Source: Azospirillum sp. B506 (lineage in GTDB: Bacteria; Pseudomonadota; Alphaproteobacteria; Azospirillales; Azospirillaceae). From it: a stretch of DNA of 58,621 nucleotides. This document shows positions 43,141 through 52,701 of this stretch, one piece after another. The translations under genes were made by a program, and so were the position numbers. Each line of letters opens with the position of its first letter. Position 1 is the first letter of the stretch. The stretch is taken from contig NZ_BADK01000748.1 of the NCBI RefSeq assembly GCF_000333595.1, forward strand, positions 1 through 58,621, given 5' to 3'. The notes below the pieces were generated by a model, which did not search any database, had not been told where the DNA came from, and was given only the letters and a program-made list of their open reading frames with translations.

Positions 43141-45141
43141 TCAGCCGGCGGGCAGGATGAATCCCTGCGGCGGCTTGCCGGCCTTGTGCAGCGACCACAT
43201 GACCTGATAGGCGCGCTCCAGGTTCCGGGTGAAGCGGTTGCTGTCGAACAGCGGCGCCGTCATGCGTCCGTCCTCCAGCCGCTTGCGCAAGCCCGCGCGC
43301 CGGTCCGGATCGCCGGCGAGCGCCACCGCCAGATCCTCGTACCCGTCCAGCGAGCGGGTGACGGTGTCGGGCAGACCGGCTGCATTCAGCAGGCTCGCCG
43401 CCACCCTGGAGGCGAAGGTCCCGCCCAGGCAGGTCACCACCGGGCAGCCCGCCCACAGCGCATCGCTGGTGGTGGTGTGGCCGGTGTAGGGCAGGGTGTC
43501 GAGCGCCAGATCGGCGACGCGGTAACGGGCGATGTGGTCGGCCAGCGGGCGGGGCGGGGCGAAGACCAGCCGGGCCGGGTCGACGCCCTGGGTGGCTGCC
43601 GTCGCCTTCAGGTTGGCGGCGGCGCGCGGATTGGCCTCGAACAGCCACAGCACCGATCCCGGCACGCGCTTCAGGATGCGCATCCACAGGGCGAACATGG
43701 TGGGGCTGATCTTGTAGGCGGTGTTGAAGGCGGCGAAGACGACGCCGTCCTCCGGCAGGCCGCACTGGCTGCGCGAGGGCACGCGGCCGGGATCCTGATC
43801 GGGCAGCGGGCGGCGGCGGTCGTTGATCTGATAGGCGTCGGGCAGGATCGCCAGCCGCTCGGCGTAGAAGGGCTGATGCTCCGGCGGGGTGACGAAGCGG
43901 TCGCCGATCACATAGTCCATGTAGGGGCAGCCGATGGTGCCGGGATAGCCCAAATAACTGACCTCGACCGGCGCCAGCCGGCGCGACAGCAGGTCCAGCC
44001 TGGTCTGCTTGGTATAGCCCTTCAGGTCGATCATGATGTCGACGCCGTCGTCGGCCATGCAGCGGGCGACCGCGTCCAGCGGCACGCTGCGGATGTCGCG
44101 GAAGCGGTCGAAGGCCTTCACCAGCCGCTGGCGCATGGCGCTGCCGTCGTCGGGTCCGTAGGAGTAGGCCAGCACCTCGAAGCGGGCGCGGTCATGCAGC
44201 TCGAACAGCTCGGCCGCCAGATAGGCGGTGGCGTGCTCGTGGAAATCGGCCGAGACATAGGCGATGCGCAAGCGGCTGTCGGGCCGGCTGTCGGGCCGGG
44301 CCGGCATCGGCGGGGCGGCGGGACGCTTGACCAGCCGGTCGTAGAACAGCCGGGCGGAGCGGTCCTGCTGGGCCGGCGTGGTGTCGATCGACAGGGTGGC
44401 CAGCGGAATGACGACACCGCCGTCGCAGTCGATGGTCGCCGTCACCCGGGCGCACAGCCGGTCGTACTCGTCCCAGGCGCACAGGGTCTGCTTGAGATAG
44501 AGGTGGTAGCACAGCGCGTCGGTCTTGGCCGGCGTCAGCCTCACCGCCCTGGCATAGGCGGTCTCAGCCTCGTCCAGGCGGCCGAGTTCGCGCAGGGCAT
44601 GGGCATAGGCGAGCATCGCCTCGCCACTGCCGGGTTCGACGACCAGCGCCCGTGCCAGGGCGCGGAGTCCCTCGGCCATCCGCTGCCCCTCGCGCAGAGC
44701 CACGCCGAGATTGGTGGCGGCGAGCGCGTCGATCGGCCGCAGCGTCAGCGCGCGGGCGAAATCGGTCGCCGCCCCGTTGCGGTCGCCGAGCGCCAGCCGT
44801 GTCGAACCGCGGTTGACATAGCCTTCCGGCGTGCCGGGTGTCAGCTGGACGCAGCGGTCGTGCGCGGCCAGGGACTCGCCCATGCGGCCCAGGGACTGCA
44901 GCACGGTGCCGAGATTGCCGTGGCTGTCGGGCAGGTCGGGTTTGGCGGCGATCGACTGGCGCAGGATGGTCTCCGCCTCCTGCGGGCGGTTCTGCATCAT
45001 CACCACCGTGCCCAGCAGCTGGGTGACCTCGCCCTGGCCGGGAACGGCGTTCAGGATCGCCCGGCACACCTGCTCCGCCTCGGCCGCGCGGCCGGCCCGG
45101 AAATGGTCCAGCGCCAGCCGGAATGCCTCGTTCAGCGTCAT
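43141..45141 (-). CDS. TPR-containing O-GlcNAc-transferase-like protein (GT41, SPINDLY type)
   Basis: 666 residues. About 230 N-terminal residues form TPR repeats (for example NLGTVLQSLGRMGESLAAHD, NLGVALREGQRMAEGLRALA). The GT41 domain follows: YVSADFHEHATAYLAAELFE with the catalytic-type His, RRLAPVEVSYLGYPGTIGCP, AAFNTAYKISPTMFALW and DTLPYTGHTTTSDALWAGCP, which bind the UDP-sugar. Such proteins glycosylate Ser/Thr of proteins, for example flagellin, or small acceptors. The ATG overlaps the stop of the GT9 gene by 4 bases. Donor and acceptor are not known. Confidence 0.9.
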   Translation of the reverse strand: MTLNEAFRLALDHFRAGRAAEAEQVCRAILNAVPGQGEVTQLLGTVVMMQNRPQEAETILRQSIAAKPDLPDSHGNLGTVLQSLGRMGESLAAHDRCVQLTPGTPEGYVNRGSTRLALGDRNGAATDFARALTLRPIDALAATNLGVALREGQRMAEGLRALARALVVEPGSGEAMLAYAHALRELGRLDEAETAYARAVRLTPAKTDALCYHLYLKQTLCAWDEYDRLCARVTATIDCDGGVVIPLATLSIDTTPAQQDRSARLFYDRLVKRPAAPPMPARPDSRPDSRLRIAYVSADFHEHATAYLAAELFELHDRARFEVLAYSYGPDDGSAMRQRLVKAFDRFRDIRSVPLDAVARCMADDGVDIMIDLKGYTKQTRLDLLSRRLAPVEVSYLGYPGTIGCPYMDYVIGDRFVTPPEHQPFYAERLAILPDAYQINDRRRPLPDQDPGRVPSRSQCGLPEDGVVFAAFNTAYKISPTMFALWMRILKRVPGSVLWLFEANPRAAANLKATAATQGVDPARLVFAPPRPLADHIARYRVADLALDTLPYTGHTTTSDALWAGCPVVTCLGGTFASRVAASLLNAAGLPDTVTRSLDGYEDLAVALAGDPDRRAGLRKRLEDGRMTAPLFDSNRFTRNLERAYQVMWSLHKAGKPPQGFILPAG

Positions 45142-46700
45142 CGCCGCGCCTCCCCGGCGAGAGCGCCGTTCCGGATTTGGATTTCAGCCGCCACCTCCGC
45201 CGTCACCCTGGCCATCGCCTCGGCCCAGTCGTCGGGCCTGGCCTGGCGGAACAGGCGCATCGTCGGGTACCAGGGGCTGTCGAGCCGGTCGCGCATCCAG
45301 CGCCAGTCGGCGAACCATTTCAGCACCACCCAGGTCGGCCGCCCCATGGCGCCGGCCAGATGGCAGACCGAGGTGTCGCAGGTGACGATCAGGTCCAGGT
45401 TGGCCATCACCGCGGCGGTGTCGAGGAAGGCGTCCGGCCCGGCGTCGAAATCCGCCCCCAGCTCGGTCAGCGCCACCCGGTCGCGCAAGCGCTCCAGATG
45501 GTCCAGGCCCGACACCTTCTGCAGGCTGTAGAGCCGGACGCCGGGCAGCGCTCCCATCGCCTCGAAACACTCCAGCGGGATCGACTTGCCGGTCTCGTTG
45601 CCGTGCCAGTTGATGCCGATGCGCAAGTCCGGGCGCTTGCCGCCCTCCAGCCGGTCCAGCCGCTCCGCCCAGCCGGCCTGCAACTGCGGTTCCGCCCGCA
45701 GATAGGGAACGCCGCCGGGGACGGTGTCGGGGGTGGTGCCCAGCCGGTGCATCAGGCTCATCAGCGAGATGTGGTAGTCGTAAGGCGGCAGCGGCTCGCC
45801 GAGGGCGAACAACCCGTCCAGATCCGGAGCGGTCGACAGCACGCGCTTCAGCGCCGGCTGGCATTCGTAGAGCACCCGCGCGCCCATGCCCTTCAGCACC
45901 CCGGCATAACGGATATACTGGAAGGAATCGCCCAGCCCCTGCTCGAAATGCACCAGCAGGGTCTTGCCTGCCAGCGGCTGGTCCCGCCACAGGACGCCCG
46001 GCATGTTGCGCTTGCGCCAGACCCCCTGCTCCAGCCGGCCCTCATAGGCGACGGTGCCGTTGGCGTAGTCTCCGGCCATCAGCAGGCAGGTGCCGAGATT
46101 CTTGCGGTATTCCGGCTTGCCGACATCGATGGCGAGCGCGCGGCGGTAGTTCAGCGCCGCGTCCTGCAGATGGCCGAGGCTGAGGCTGACCGCGCCCAAA
46201 TTGTTGTGGTTGACGGCCACATCCGGCTCGACGGCCAGGGCCAGCCGGTAAACGGCGCGCGCCCGCCCGCCGTCGCCGCTGAACATGAACAGGTTGCCCA
46301 GGGTCAGCAGCGCTCCCGGATAGTCGGGCTTCAGCTTCGCCAGTTCGCGGAACGCGATCAACGCATGCTCGATGTGGCGGTGGTCGAGCAGGATGCCGCC
46401 CAGCGCGTTCAGCGCGTCCAGATGGTCGGGTTTCAGCCGCAGCGCCCGGCGCAGCGGCTCCATCGCCTCGTCCGGCCGACCGGCGGCGCGCAGGCACAGG
46501 CCCAGGGCGCCATGCAGGCTGGCGGCATGCGGTGTCGCGATGTCCGGGTTTTCGTCGATCAGGCGGCGGTAGACGGTGGCCGCCTCGTCGAAGCGGTTGG
46601 CCTGGAACAGCGCCGCACCGGTGTTGTAGGCCTGGATGAAGGCCGGCGAGAACTCGGAAATGGCAACCCCCAAGGCTTGGGCCCCAACGCCTGGCCCCAA
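45138..46700 (-). CDS. TPR protein with a glycosyltransferase family 9-like domain
   Basis: 520 residues if the TTG at 46700 is used; the start is uncertain. TPR repeats fill about 20-215 (LNALGGILLDHRHIEHALIA, NNLGAVSLSLGHLQDAALNY). The C-terminal part resembles the ADP-heptose:LPS transferase family: LLVHFEQGLGDSFQYIRYAG, RIGINWHGNETGKSIPLECF and DLIVTCDTSVCHLAGAMGRP. These bacterial TPR-GT9 proteins often occur in flagellin or surface glycan clusters. It is followed, with a 4-base overlap, by the GT41 protein, so the two are likely made together. gmhA at 49531 could supply heptose precursors. Confidence 0.85.
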   Translation of the reverse strand: MGPGVGAQALGVAISEFSPAFIQAYNTGAALFQANRFDEAATVYRRLIDENPDIATPHAASLHGALGLCLRAAGRPDEAMEPLRRALRLKPDHLDALNALGGILLDHRHIEHALIAFRELAKLKPDYPGALLTLGNLFMFSGDGGRARAVYRLALAVEPDVAVNHNNLGAVSLSLGHLQDAALNYRRALAIDVGKPEYRKNLGTCLLMAGDYANGTVAYEGRLEQGVWRKRNMPGVLWRDQPLAGKTLLVHFEQGLGDSFQYIRYAGVLKGMGARVLYECQPALKRVLSTAPDLDGLFALGEPLPPYDYHISLMSLMHRLGTTPDTVPGGVPYLRAEPQLQAGWAERLDRLEGGKRPDLRIGINWHGNETGKSIPLECFEAMGALPGVRLYSLQKVSGLDHLERLRDRVALTELGADFDAGPDAFLDTAAVMANLDLIVTCDTSVCHLAGAMGRPTWVVLKWFADWRWMRDRLDSPWYPTMRLFRQARPDDWAEAMARVTAEVAAEIQIRNGALAGEARR

Positions 46701-46849
46701 CGCTCAATCGCGCAGATGACCCGCGGTGCGGATCGATCACTGTCGCACGGAACCGCGGCTTCTTAACCCAAGACCCTGGCCGTCAGCAATAAAGGGCTGC
46801 CTTTCTCGCTTCTTTGATCCTGTCCCTGTGGCTTCCGGACCCTTCCCCC

Positions 46850-46907
46850 GGCCTCCGGCCCCTTATCCCTTCGGCCTCCGGAACCTTATCATTCGTTCGG
46901 CCTCCGG
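46850..46907. repeat. Three imperfect tandem units at the methyltransferase gene end
   Basis: GGCCTCCGG occurs at 46850, 46873 and 46899, the first two each followed by CCTTATC within a few bases. The unit at 46899 codes the last residues of the methyltransferase; the other two lie beyond its stop. This is probably a local duplication of the gene's own 3' end. Confidence 0.55.
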
Positions 46908-47713
46908 CCGATGGCCGCCCAGGAAATCTCGTTGACCCAGGCGAGCTGCACGTCTTCCAGGCCGGCGCCCGTCATCAGCGCCTCCACCTCGTTGCGGCGC
47001 CAGTAGTTGGCGATCTTCGGCAGCATCTGGTCGAAGACGATGGAGCGCAGATGCGCGAAGTCGAAGCGGCGGATCAGGCGGAAATATTCCAGCCGGTCCA
47101 GCCCCAGCCGCAGGGCCAGCCACAGGAGCGCGGTCGGCGGCAGGGACAGCGCATGCACCAGCCCGATCGGCAGGCGGCTGAACAGCGCCTTGCGCAGCGG
47201 ATCGGCGAAGCGGACGATCCAGCCGTTGTTCTCGCGGCCATAGACCCAGACCATCACCCGCCCGCCGGGCTTCACCGCGCGCACCATGTTGGCGAGCGCC
47301 GTTTCCGGATGGGCCAGATGGTGGATGACGCCGATGGAGAAGGCGAGGTCGAAGCGCTCGACCTCGCTCAGCTCATAGGCGCTCTGGCGGCGCACCTCCA
47401 TCGCCGGATGCGGCGCCAGCGTCGCGCGGGCGGACGCCAGGCTGCGCTCGTCGATGTCGATGGCCAGCCCGCCGGCCGCACCGTAGCTCATCGGCCAGTG
47501 GCTGTTCCGCCCCATGCCGCAGCCGACGTCGACGAAGGTCAGGCCGCGCCAGTCCTCGGGTTTCAGGAAGGGCGTCCAGCGGCGGAACTGCTCCTCGTAG
47601 ATGTCCTTCAGCTCGGCGTAGCGGCCCCATTCGTAGCCGAACCGGTCGGCCGACCCGCTGTGCACCGCGGACGCGGTGTCGGGGGCGGAGGAAGAAGACG
47701 GCGCTTCGCTCAT
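46889..47713 (-). CDS. Class I SAM-dependent methyltransferase
   Basis: 274 residues. The SAM motif FVDVGCGMGRNSHWPMSYGA at about 61-80, then LAIDIDERSL and FDLAFSIGVIHHLAHPETAL, motif LVKPGGR-like AVKPGGRVMVWVYGREN. The C-terminal half has hydrophobic helices (LSLPPTALLWLALRLGLDRL), so it may sit at the membrane. Methyltransferases of this kind modify sugars or lipids in glycan clusters. It lies between TPR-GT9 and TPR-GT41 genes on the same strand. Substrate unknown. Confidence 0.85.
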   Translation of the reverse strand: MSEAPSSSSAPDTASAVHSGSADRFGYEWGRYAELKDIYEEQFRRWTPFLKPEDWRGLTFVDVGCGMGRNSHWPMSYGAAGGLAIDIDERSLASARATLAPHPAMEVRRQSAYELSEVERFDLAFSIGVIHHLAHPETALANMVRAVKPGGRVMVWVYGRENNGWIVRFADPLRKALFSRLPIGLVHALSLPPTALLWLALRLGLDRLEYFRLIRRFDFAHLRSIVFDQMLPKIANYWRRNEVEALMTGAGLEDVQLAWVNEISWAAIGRRPNE

Positions 47714-47778
47714 CGCGGCGGTCCGGTGTGGTGGCGGGGGAAGACGGCGCTATCGGTAGAAGCCGGAGGGCGGGCTTG

Positions 47779-49482
47779 TCAAGCCGGGCGCCCGGTTGCG
47801 GCAGCGTCGCACCAGCGCCGCCACATCAACCGGTAGGCGGTCTCCAGATTGCGCATGAAGCGCGCCTCGTCGCACAGCGCCGATGCCCGCAGCCGCGCGC
47901 GCATGCCAAGGCGCAGCCGCATCAGCCGGGTCAGGTCGTCGGCCAGGCCGGCGGCGATGGCGGCGTAGCGGTCGGGGGTGGCGGCGACCAGCTCCGGCAG
48001 GCCGATGGCGGCCATCAGGCTGGCGCCGACGCGGGCGGCATGGCGGCTGCCCGCCAGCGTCACCAGCGGCGCTCCCATCCACAGCGTGTCGCAGGTCGTG
48101 ATGGTGCCGTTGTAGGGGTGCGGGTCGAGCGCGATGTCGATGCGGTTGTAAGCGGCGAGATGCCCTGCCGCATCCTTGATGAAGCCGACGAGGTCGAGCC
48201 GCGCCGGGTCGATGCCGGCGGCGGCGAAGCGCGCCCGCATCGCGGCGGCGGTGCCGGGGTCGGACAGCGGCCGGTCCTTCAGCAGCAGGCGCGCGTCCGG
48301 CACCCGGCGCAGCACCTCGGCCCACAGCGCGACGGTGCCGTCGGTGATCTTGGACAGCTTGTTGAAGGATCCGAAGGTGACGGCCCCGGTGGCGCCCGCC
48401 GGCAGCGGCACCACCGGCGGGGCGGCGGAGGGCGGCCGGAAGCACAGGAAGGGGGCGGGCAGCCGGACCAGCGTTTCCACCGCATGCGCATCGGTCGGCC
48501 CGACCGGGTCGCTGATCGCATCGACGATGCGGTAGTCGACCGATGCCATGCCGGTGCCGTTGGGATAGCCGAGCCACGTCACCTGCACCGGCGCCGGACG
48601 CCGGGCCAGCATCGGCAACCGGTTCAGCCCCGAATGGCCGGCGAGGTCGACCAGGATGTCGATGCCGTCGGCACGGATCTGCGCCTCCAACGCCTCGTCG
48701 TCCAGCTGGCCGACGGTGCGCCAGCCGTTGGCCTGGGCCTTGAAACGGGCGGTGTAGGCATCGGCATGGCTGTCCGGCAGGATCGAATAGCAGACGATCT
48801 CGAAGCGGCTGCGGTCGGCCGCCTCGAACAGGGGCGTCAGGAAATAGGCGCCCAGATGCTCGCGGAACTCGACCGACAGATAGCCGATGCGCAGCCGCTT
48901 CTCCGGATCGGGGCGGTTGGCGTGCGGAGCCGCCGCCGCCGGCCGGCCGTCCTTCCGGCCGAACCGCTCGTCGAAGCGCCGGTGTTCGGCCAGCAGACGC
49001 TCGCCGGACAGATCCAGGTAGTTCAGGCACAGCAGCCGCTGGCTGGCGATCAGCGGATCGGTGGGAGACAGACGCTCCGCCTGGTCGAAGCAGGGGGTGG
49101 CGGCCTCGGCCTCGCCGCGCAGCTGGCGGGCGACGCCCAGGTTGAACCACATCCCGGCGGCCTGCTGCGGGTTGAGGGAGATGGCCCGGCCCCAGTGGCG
49201 CACCGCCTCGTCCAGCCGGTTGGCGCCATAGGCGTTGCTGCCCAGCCCGACCAGGGGCTTGTCGTAGCCCGGGTGCAGGGCTGCGGCGGTCTTCAGGGCG
49301 GCCACCGACGCCTCCGGCTGTCCGAGGTCGGCCAGGATGACGCCCAGGTTGTTCCACAGGTCGGCGGCCGTGCGGTCCTGCGCCAGCATGTGGCGATAGA
49401 GCGTCGCCGCCTCCTCCAGGCGCCCGGCGCTGAAAGCCTCCAACGCCTGGCGCTTCGACGCTTCCGGAACAGGGGCGGTCAT
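47779..49482 (-). CDS. Second TPR-containing O-GlcNAc-transferase-like protein (GT41)
   Basis: 567 residues. Four or so TPR units cover about 10-150 (NLGVILADLGQPEASVAALK, NLGVARQLRGEAEAATPCFD). The GT41 domain has YLSVEFREHLGAYFLTPLFE, RRPAPVQVTWLGYPNGTGMA, FGSFNKLSKI and DPHPYNGTITTCDTLWMGAP. It is of the same family as the protein at 43141 but only moderately alike, so it is not a recent duplicate. It probably targets a different protein or step. It lies 48 bases after gmhA on the same strand. Confidence 0.9.
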   Translation of the reverse strand: MTAPVPEASKRQALEAFSAGRLEEAATLYRHMLAQDRTAADLWNNLGVILADLGQPEASVAALKTAAALHPGYDKPLVGLGSNAYGANRLDEAVRHWGRAISLNPQQAAGMWFNLGVARQLRGEAEAATPCFDQAERLSPTDPLIASQRLLCLNYLDLSGERLLAEHRRFDERFGRKDGRPAAAAPHANRPDPEKRLRIGYLSVEFREHLGAYFLTPLFEAADRSRFEIVCYSILPDSHADAYTARFKAQANGWRTVGQLDDEALEAQIRADGIDILVDLAGHSGLNRLPMLARRPAPVQVTWLGYPNGTGMASVDYRIVDAISDPVGPTDAHAVETLVRLPAPFLCFRPPSAAPPVVPLPAGATGAVTFGSFNKLSKITDGTVALWAEVLRRVPDARLLLKDRPLSDPGTAAAMRARFAAAGIDPARLDLVGFIKDAAGHLAAYNRIDIALDPHPYNGTITTCDTLWMGAPLVTLAGSRHAARVGASLMAAIGLPELVAATPDRYAAIAAGLADDLTRLMRLRLGMRARLRASALCDEARFMRNLETAYRLMWRRWCDAAATGRPA

Positions 49483-49530
49483 GGACGTGCTCGGCAGGGG
49501 ACGTGTTCTGGGGGCGGGCGGGGGATATGC

Positions 49531-50118
49531 TCAGGCGAGCCGGGCTTCGACCTGTTCGCACAGGTAATGGTACAGGCAGATGTGGACCTGCTGGATCAGC
49601 GGGGTGGAGCGCGACGGCACGTCCAGCAGGATGTCGCTCAGGCCCGCCATCCGGCCGCCGCCCTCGCCGGTCATGGCGATGGTGGTCATGCCCAGCCGCT
49701 TGGCCACCTCGAAGGCGGCGATCACGTTGCGGGAGTTGCCGCTGGTGGAGATGCCCAGCAGCACGCCGCCCGGCTCGCCATAGGCTTCGGTCTGGCGGGC
49801 GAAGACGCTGTCGTAGGAATAGTCGTTGCTCCAGGCGGTCAGGACGGCCGCGTTGGAGCTGAGGCAGATCGCCTTCAGCCCGCGGCGCTCCTTCAGGAAA
49901 CGGCCGACCAGTTCGCCGGTGATGTGCTGGGCATCCGACGCCGAACCGCCGTTGCCGCAGACCAGCAGCGCCCGGTTGGCGCCCAGCGCGGCGGCGACCG
50001 CATCGACCGCCGCCTCGACCCGCGCCGGATCCAGGCTGTCCATGGTGCGCCGCAGGACGTCGATGGCGGCGGTGAGGCAGCCGTGCAGCGAGGGGGCGGA
50101 AGGGGTCTGGGAGTCCAT
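49531..50118 (-). CDS. gmhA: GmhA-like sedoheptulose 7-phosphate isomerase (SIS domain)
   Basis: 195 residues, the usual length of GmhA. The SIS-domain motifs LLVCGNGGSASDAQHITGEL and LLGISTSGNSRNVIAAFEVA are nearly canonical, and the ending IQQVHICLYHYLCEQVE fits the C-terminal helix with its metal-binding His and Glu. It converts sedoheptulose 7-phosphate to D-glycero-manno-heptose 7-phosphate, the first step to ADP- or GDP-heptose. Other gmh/hld genes are not in the window. It is the first gene of the minus-strand transferase group and divergent from the gene at 50336. Confidence 0.9.
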   Translation of the reverse strand: MDSQTPSAPSLHGCLTAAIDVLRRTMDSLDPARVEAAVDAVAAALGANRALLVCGNGGSASDAQHITGELVGRFLKERRGLKAICLSSNAAVLTAWSNDYSYDSVFARQTEAYGEPGGVLLGISTSGNSRNVIAAFEVAKRLGMTTIAMTGEGGGRMAGLSDILLDVPSRSTPLIQQVHICLYHYLCEQVEARLA

Positions 50119-50335
50119 GGGCGGAATACCTTTGCGTGACCGATGATGCGCGCCGGCGGCGATGGGACGGGGCGGCCCCTTGCGCGCGTGCCCCGGGGCA
50201 GCGGCCAGTGCATCCTATGGATCGCGGGGGCCTGTCAACTGCAAGCCGCGCAATGACGGCTTTCCCATACCGCCTGGAACGCTTATTTTCGGTCCTGTGC
50301 CCCGGCGGCGGGGCTTAGGATGCCAGGGGTGGCCT

Positions 50336-50878
50336 ATGACGACGCGGACGGTCCGGCTGGGCCCCCTCAGCGTGAAGATGTACTGTGCGATCGGCATGAT
50401 CGCCGTGTCCTGGGCGCAGTTGGAGGACATGGTCTCGCTGTGCATCTCGCGCCTTCTCGGCACGGATCATACCGATTTCCTGCCGATCGCCTCCAACATG
50501 CAGGTCAAGGCGCGCTTCGACGCCCTGAAGGCCGTCGCCGGCCGTCGCCTGCCCGCGGACGAGGCCAAGGCCCTGATCGCCCGCTGCGACGAGGCGCTGG
50601 AACTGGGGCGGGAGCGCAACAAGATCCTTCACGGCTCCTGGATCCAGGGCGAGACCGACGATGTCGCCATCCGTCTGAACTACCGCGCCCATGGCCGCAT
50701 CTCCACCGACGCTCCCGTCATCTCCGCCCGCGAGATCGCGGAGATCAGCGACCGCATCACCATGCTGACCGAAGGCTTCGCCCAGACCCTGCAGCGCCTC
50801 GGCCTGTTCGATCCCAAGAACCCGATGCGCAGCCCGGTGCGGGATCCGGGCAGGACGCCGGAACAGTCCCTCGATTGA
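50336..50878 (+). CDS. Hypothetical protein with a HEPN-like R-x4-H motif
   Basis: 180 residues from the ATG at 50336, with AGGGGTGG upstream. The protein is mostly helical. It contains VSWAQLEDMVSLCISRLL, then MQVKARFDALKAVAGRRLPA, and ends its core with ELGRERNKILHGSW. The piece RNKILH fits the R-x4-6-H signature of HEPN domains, and the WxxLE start followed by a long helical pair is also typical. HEPN proteins are often RNases in defence or toxin systems, though many bind nucleotides only. No partner nucleotidyltransferase or antitoxin gene is nearby. Its place at the head of a glycosyltransferase run is unusual. Function unknown. Confidence 0.6.
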   Translation: MTTRTVRLGPLSVKMYCAIGMIAVSWAQLEDMVSLCISRLLGTDHTDFLPIASNMQVKARFDALKAVAGRRLPADEAKALIARCDEALELGRERNKILHGSWIQGETDDVAIRLNYRAHGRISTDAPVISAREIAEISDRITMLTEGFAQTLQRLGLFDPKNPMRSPVRDPGRTPEQSLD

Positions 50879-51004
50879 CGCTGGCGATCAACGGCGGCGA
50901 TCAACGGCGGCGATCGACACCAGCTCCCCGCCGCCTCTCGCCTGTTCCCCCCATCATGCCGGCGACGGCAACGGCGCCCCAACACCGGTTTTTCCAGACA
51001 GGCG

Positions 51005-52606
51005 ATGCCCTCCATCCACGACATCCTGACCGAGGCCGTCGCCCTGCACAACGGCGGCCAGCCGGAGCGCGCGGCGGCGCTCTACCGGGACATTCTGGCC
51101 GTGCTGCCGGCCGAGCCGCATTCGCTGCATCTTCTGGGGCTGCAGATGCGCCGTGCCGGCCGCGAGGCGGAGGGGGCGGCGCTGATGGCGCGGTCGCTCC
51201 TGCTGGCTCCCACCCTTGCGCCCGCCCTCTTCAACCAGGGGCGCGCCCTGCAGGATCTGGGGCGGCTCGACGAGGCGGTCGCGCATTTCCGCCGCAAGCT
51301 GGAGCTGGACCCGAACTGCGGCGTGACGGTGATGCGTCTGGCAAGCGAGGCGCTTGCCTGCGGGCGGCTGGACGAGGCCGGGCGCTTGCTGCGCCGCGCC
51401 GCCGCCCTGGAGGCGGACAACGAGTTCGCCTCCCGGCTGCGGCGGTCGCTGGAACGCGTCGCCACCAGCCAGGCGATCGCCCGCGATGCCGCCGACCCGT
51501 CGCTGCCGCCGGGGCTGGTGGTCCGCGGCGCCTTCCGCGACAACAGCGGCTATGCCCAAAAGGTCCGCCAGTTCGTCCGCCATCTGGTCGATGCCGGGGT
51601 GCGCATCCGGCTGGTCGACCTGAACCATGGCGACGTCGACAATCTGCCCGACGGCCAGATCGATCCGCTCCTGGGCACGCTCGACCGGCCGGTGCGGGCC
51701 AAGGCGGTGCTGAGCTTCACCACGCCCCTGCTGGTGGAGGCGGTTCCGGGCCTGAAGACGATCAACTACACCGTGTTCGAGGCGCTCGACATTCCGCCCC
51801 TGTGGGCGGCGCACAGCCGGCGTCACGACCATGTCGTCGTCGCCACCGCCTCCTCCCGCCAGGCCTGGCTGAAGGCCGGCCACCCGGCCGACCGCGTCCA
51901 CATCTGCCCGGAGGGGGTGGAGCCGCTGGATCCCGGCCGCGTGACGCCCGCCGCCATCCTGGACTCGACGGGGCGCCGGCTGGCCGATTATCCGGTGCGC
52001 ATCCTCAACGTCTCCGACCTCAACAGCCGCAAGAACCTGGAGGGGCTGCTGCGGGTGTGGCTGCGCACGACACGGGCGGAGGACGCCGCCGCCCTGCTGC
52101 TGAAGGCCGGCAAGGGGGAGGGGGTGTCCGGCAGCATCCGCAATCTCCTGGTCCGGCTGACGGCGGAGACCGGCCGGACAATGGAACAGGCGGCACCGCT
52201 GTTCCTGGTCGGGGGCATGCTGTCGGAGACGGACATGATGTCGCTCCACGCCGCCGCCACCCACTATTGGAGCATGTCGCATGGCGAGGGCTGGGACCTG
52301 CCGATGGCGCAGGCCGGCGCCATGGGGCTGACCCTGCTGGCTCCCGACCACAGCGCCTATCGCGCCTATCTGAACGGCCGGGTGGCCCATATGATTCCCA
52401 GCCGCGTCACCCCCGCCCTGGACGGCTACCGCGGCCGGGACTGGTGGACCCCCGACGAGGAGGAGGCCGCCCGGCTGCTGCGCGCGGTCATCGACGATCC
52501 CGACGGCACCCGACGTTCCGCCCGCGGGCATCTGCTGGAGCAGTTCAGCTGGCGCTCCGCCGCCCACCGGCTGATCGGTCTTCTGCGCGATCTGGACGCC
52601 CTGTGA
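51005..52606 (+). CDS. TPR-containing GT4-like glycosyltransferase
   Basis: 533 residues. TPR units cover about 5-150 (HLLGLQMRRAGREAEGAALM, FNQGRALQDLGRLDEAVAHF). A glycosyltransferase domain follows: GLVVRGAFRDNSGYAQKVRQ, ILNVSDLNSRKNLEGLLRVW, and YWSMSHGEGWDLPMAQAGAM in place of the usual EGFG/E motif. This resembles the C-terminal half of GT4 enzymes. It lies 126 bases after the HEPN-like gene and starts a plus-strand series of four transferases. Donor and acceptor unknown. Confidence 0.83.
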   Translation: MPSIHDILTEAVALHNGGQPERAAALYRDILAVLPAEPHSLHLLGLQMRRAGREAEGAALMARSLLLAPTLAPALFNQGRALQDLGRLDEAVAHFRRKLELDPNCGVTVMRLASEALACGRLDEAGRLLRRAAALEADNEFASRLRRSLERVATSQAIARDAADPSLPPGLVVRGAFRDNSGYAQKVRQFVRHLVDAGVRIRLVDLNHGDVDNLPDGQIDPLLGTLDRPVRAKAVLSFTTPLLVEAVPGLKTINYTVFEALDIPPLWAAHSRRHDHVVVATASSRQAWLKAGHPADRVHICPEGVEPLDPGRVTPAAILDSTGRRLADYPVRILNVSDLNSRKNLEGLLRVWLRTTRAEDAAALLLKAGKGEGVSGSIRNLLVRLTAETGRTMEQAAPLFLVGGMLSETDMMSLHAAATHYWSMSHGEGWDLPMAQAGAMGLTLLAPDHSAYRAYLNGRVAHMIPSRVTPALDGYRGRDWWTPDEEEAARLLRAVIDDPDGTRRSARGHLLEQFSWRSAAHRLIGLLRDLDAL

Positions 52607-52701
52607 CGGGCAGCGCGCTTGCATCGTCCGGGGGACCAGGGCAAAGAGCCTCCCTTGGACCGAAGTCTTGAACCCTACACTCAACGCAGGCGGGTTTGCG
52701 C

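Noticed and set aside
50119-50335. Divergent spacer between gmhA and the HEPN-like gene as a possible small RNA
   Set aside because: No clear terminator or conserved structure seen; it is sufficient as a bidirectional promoter region.
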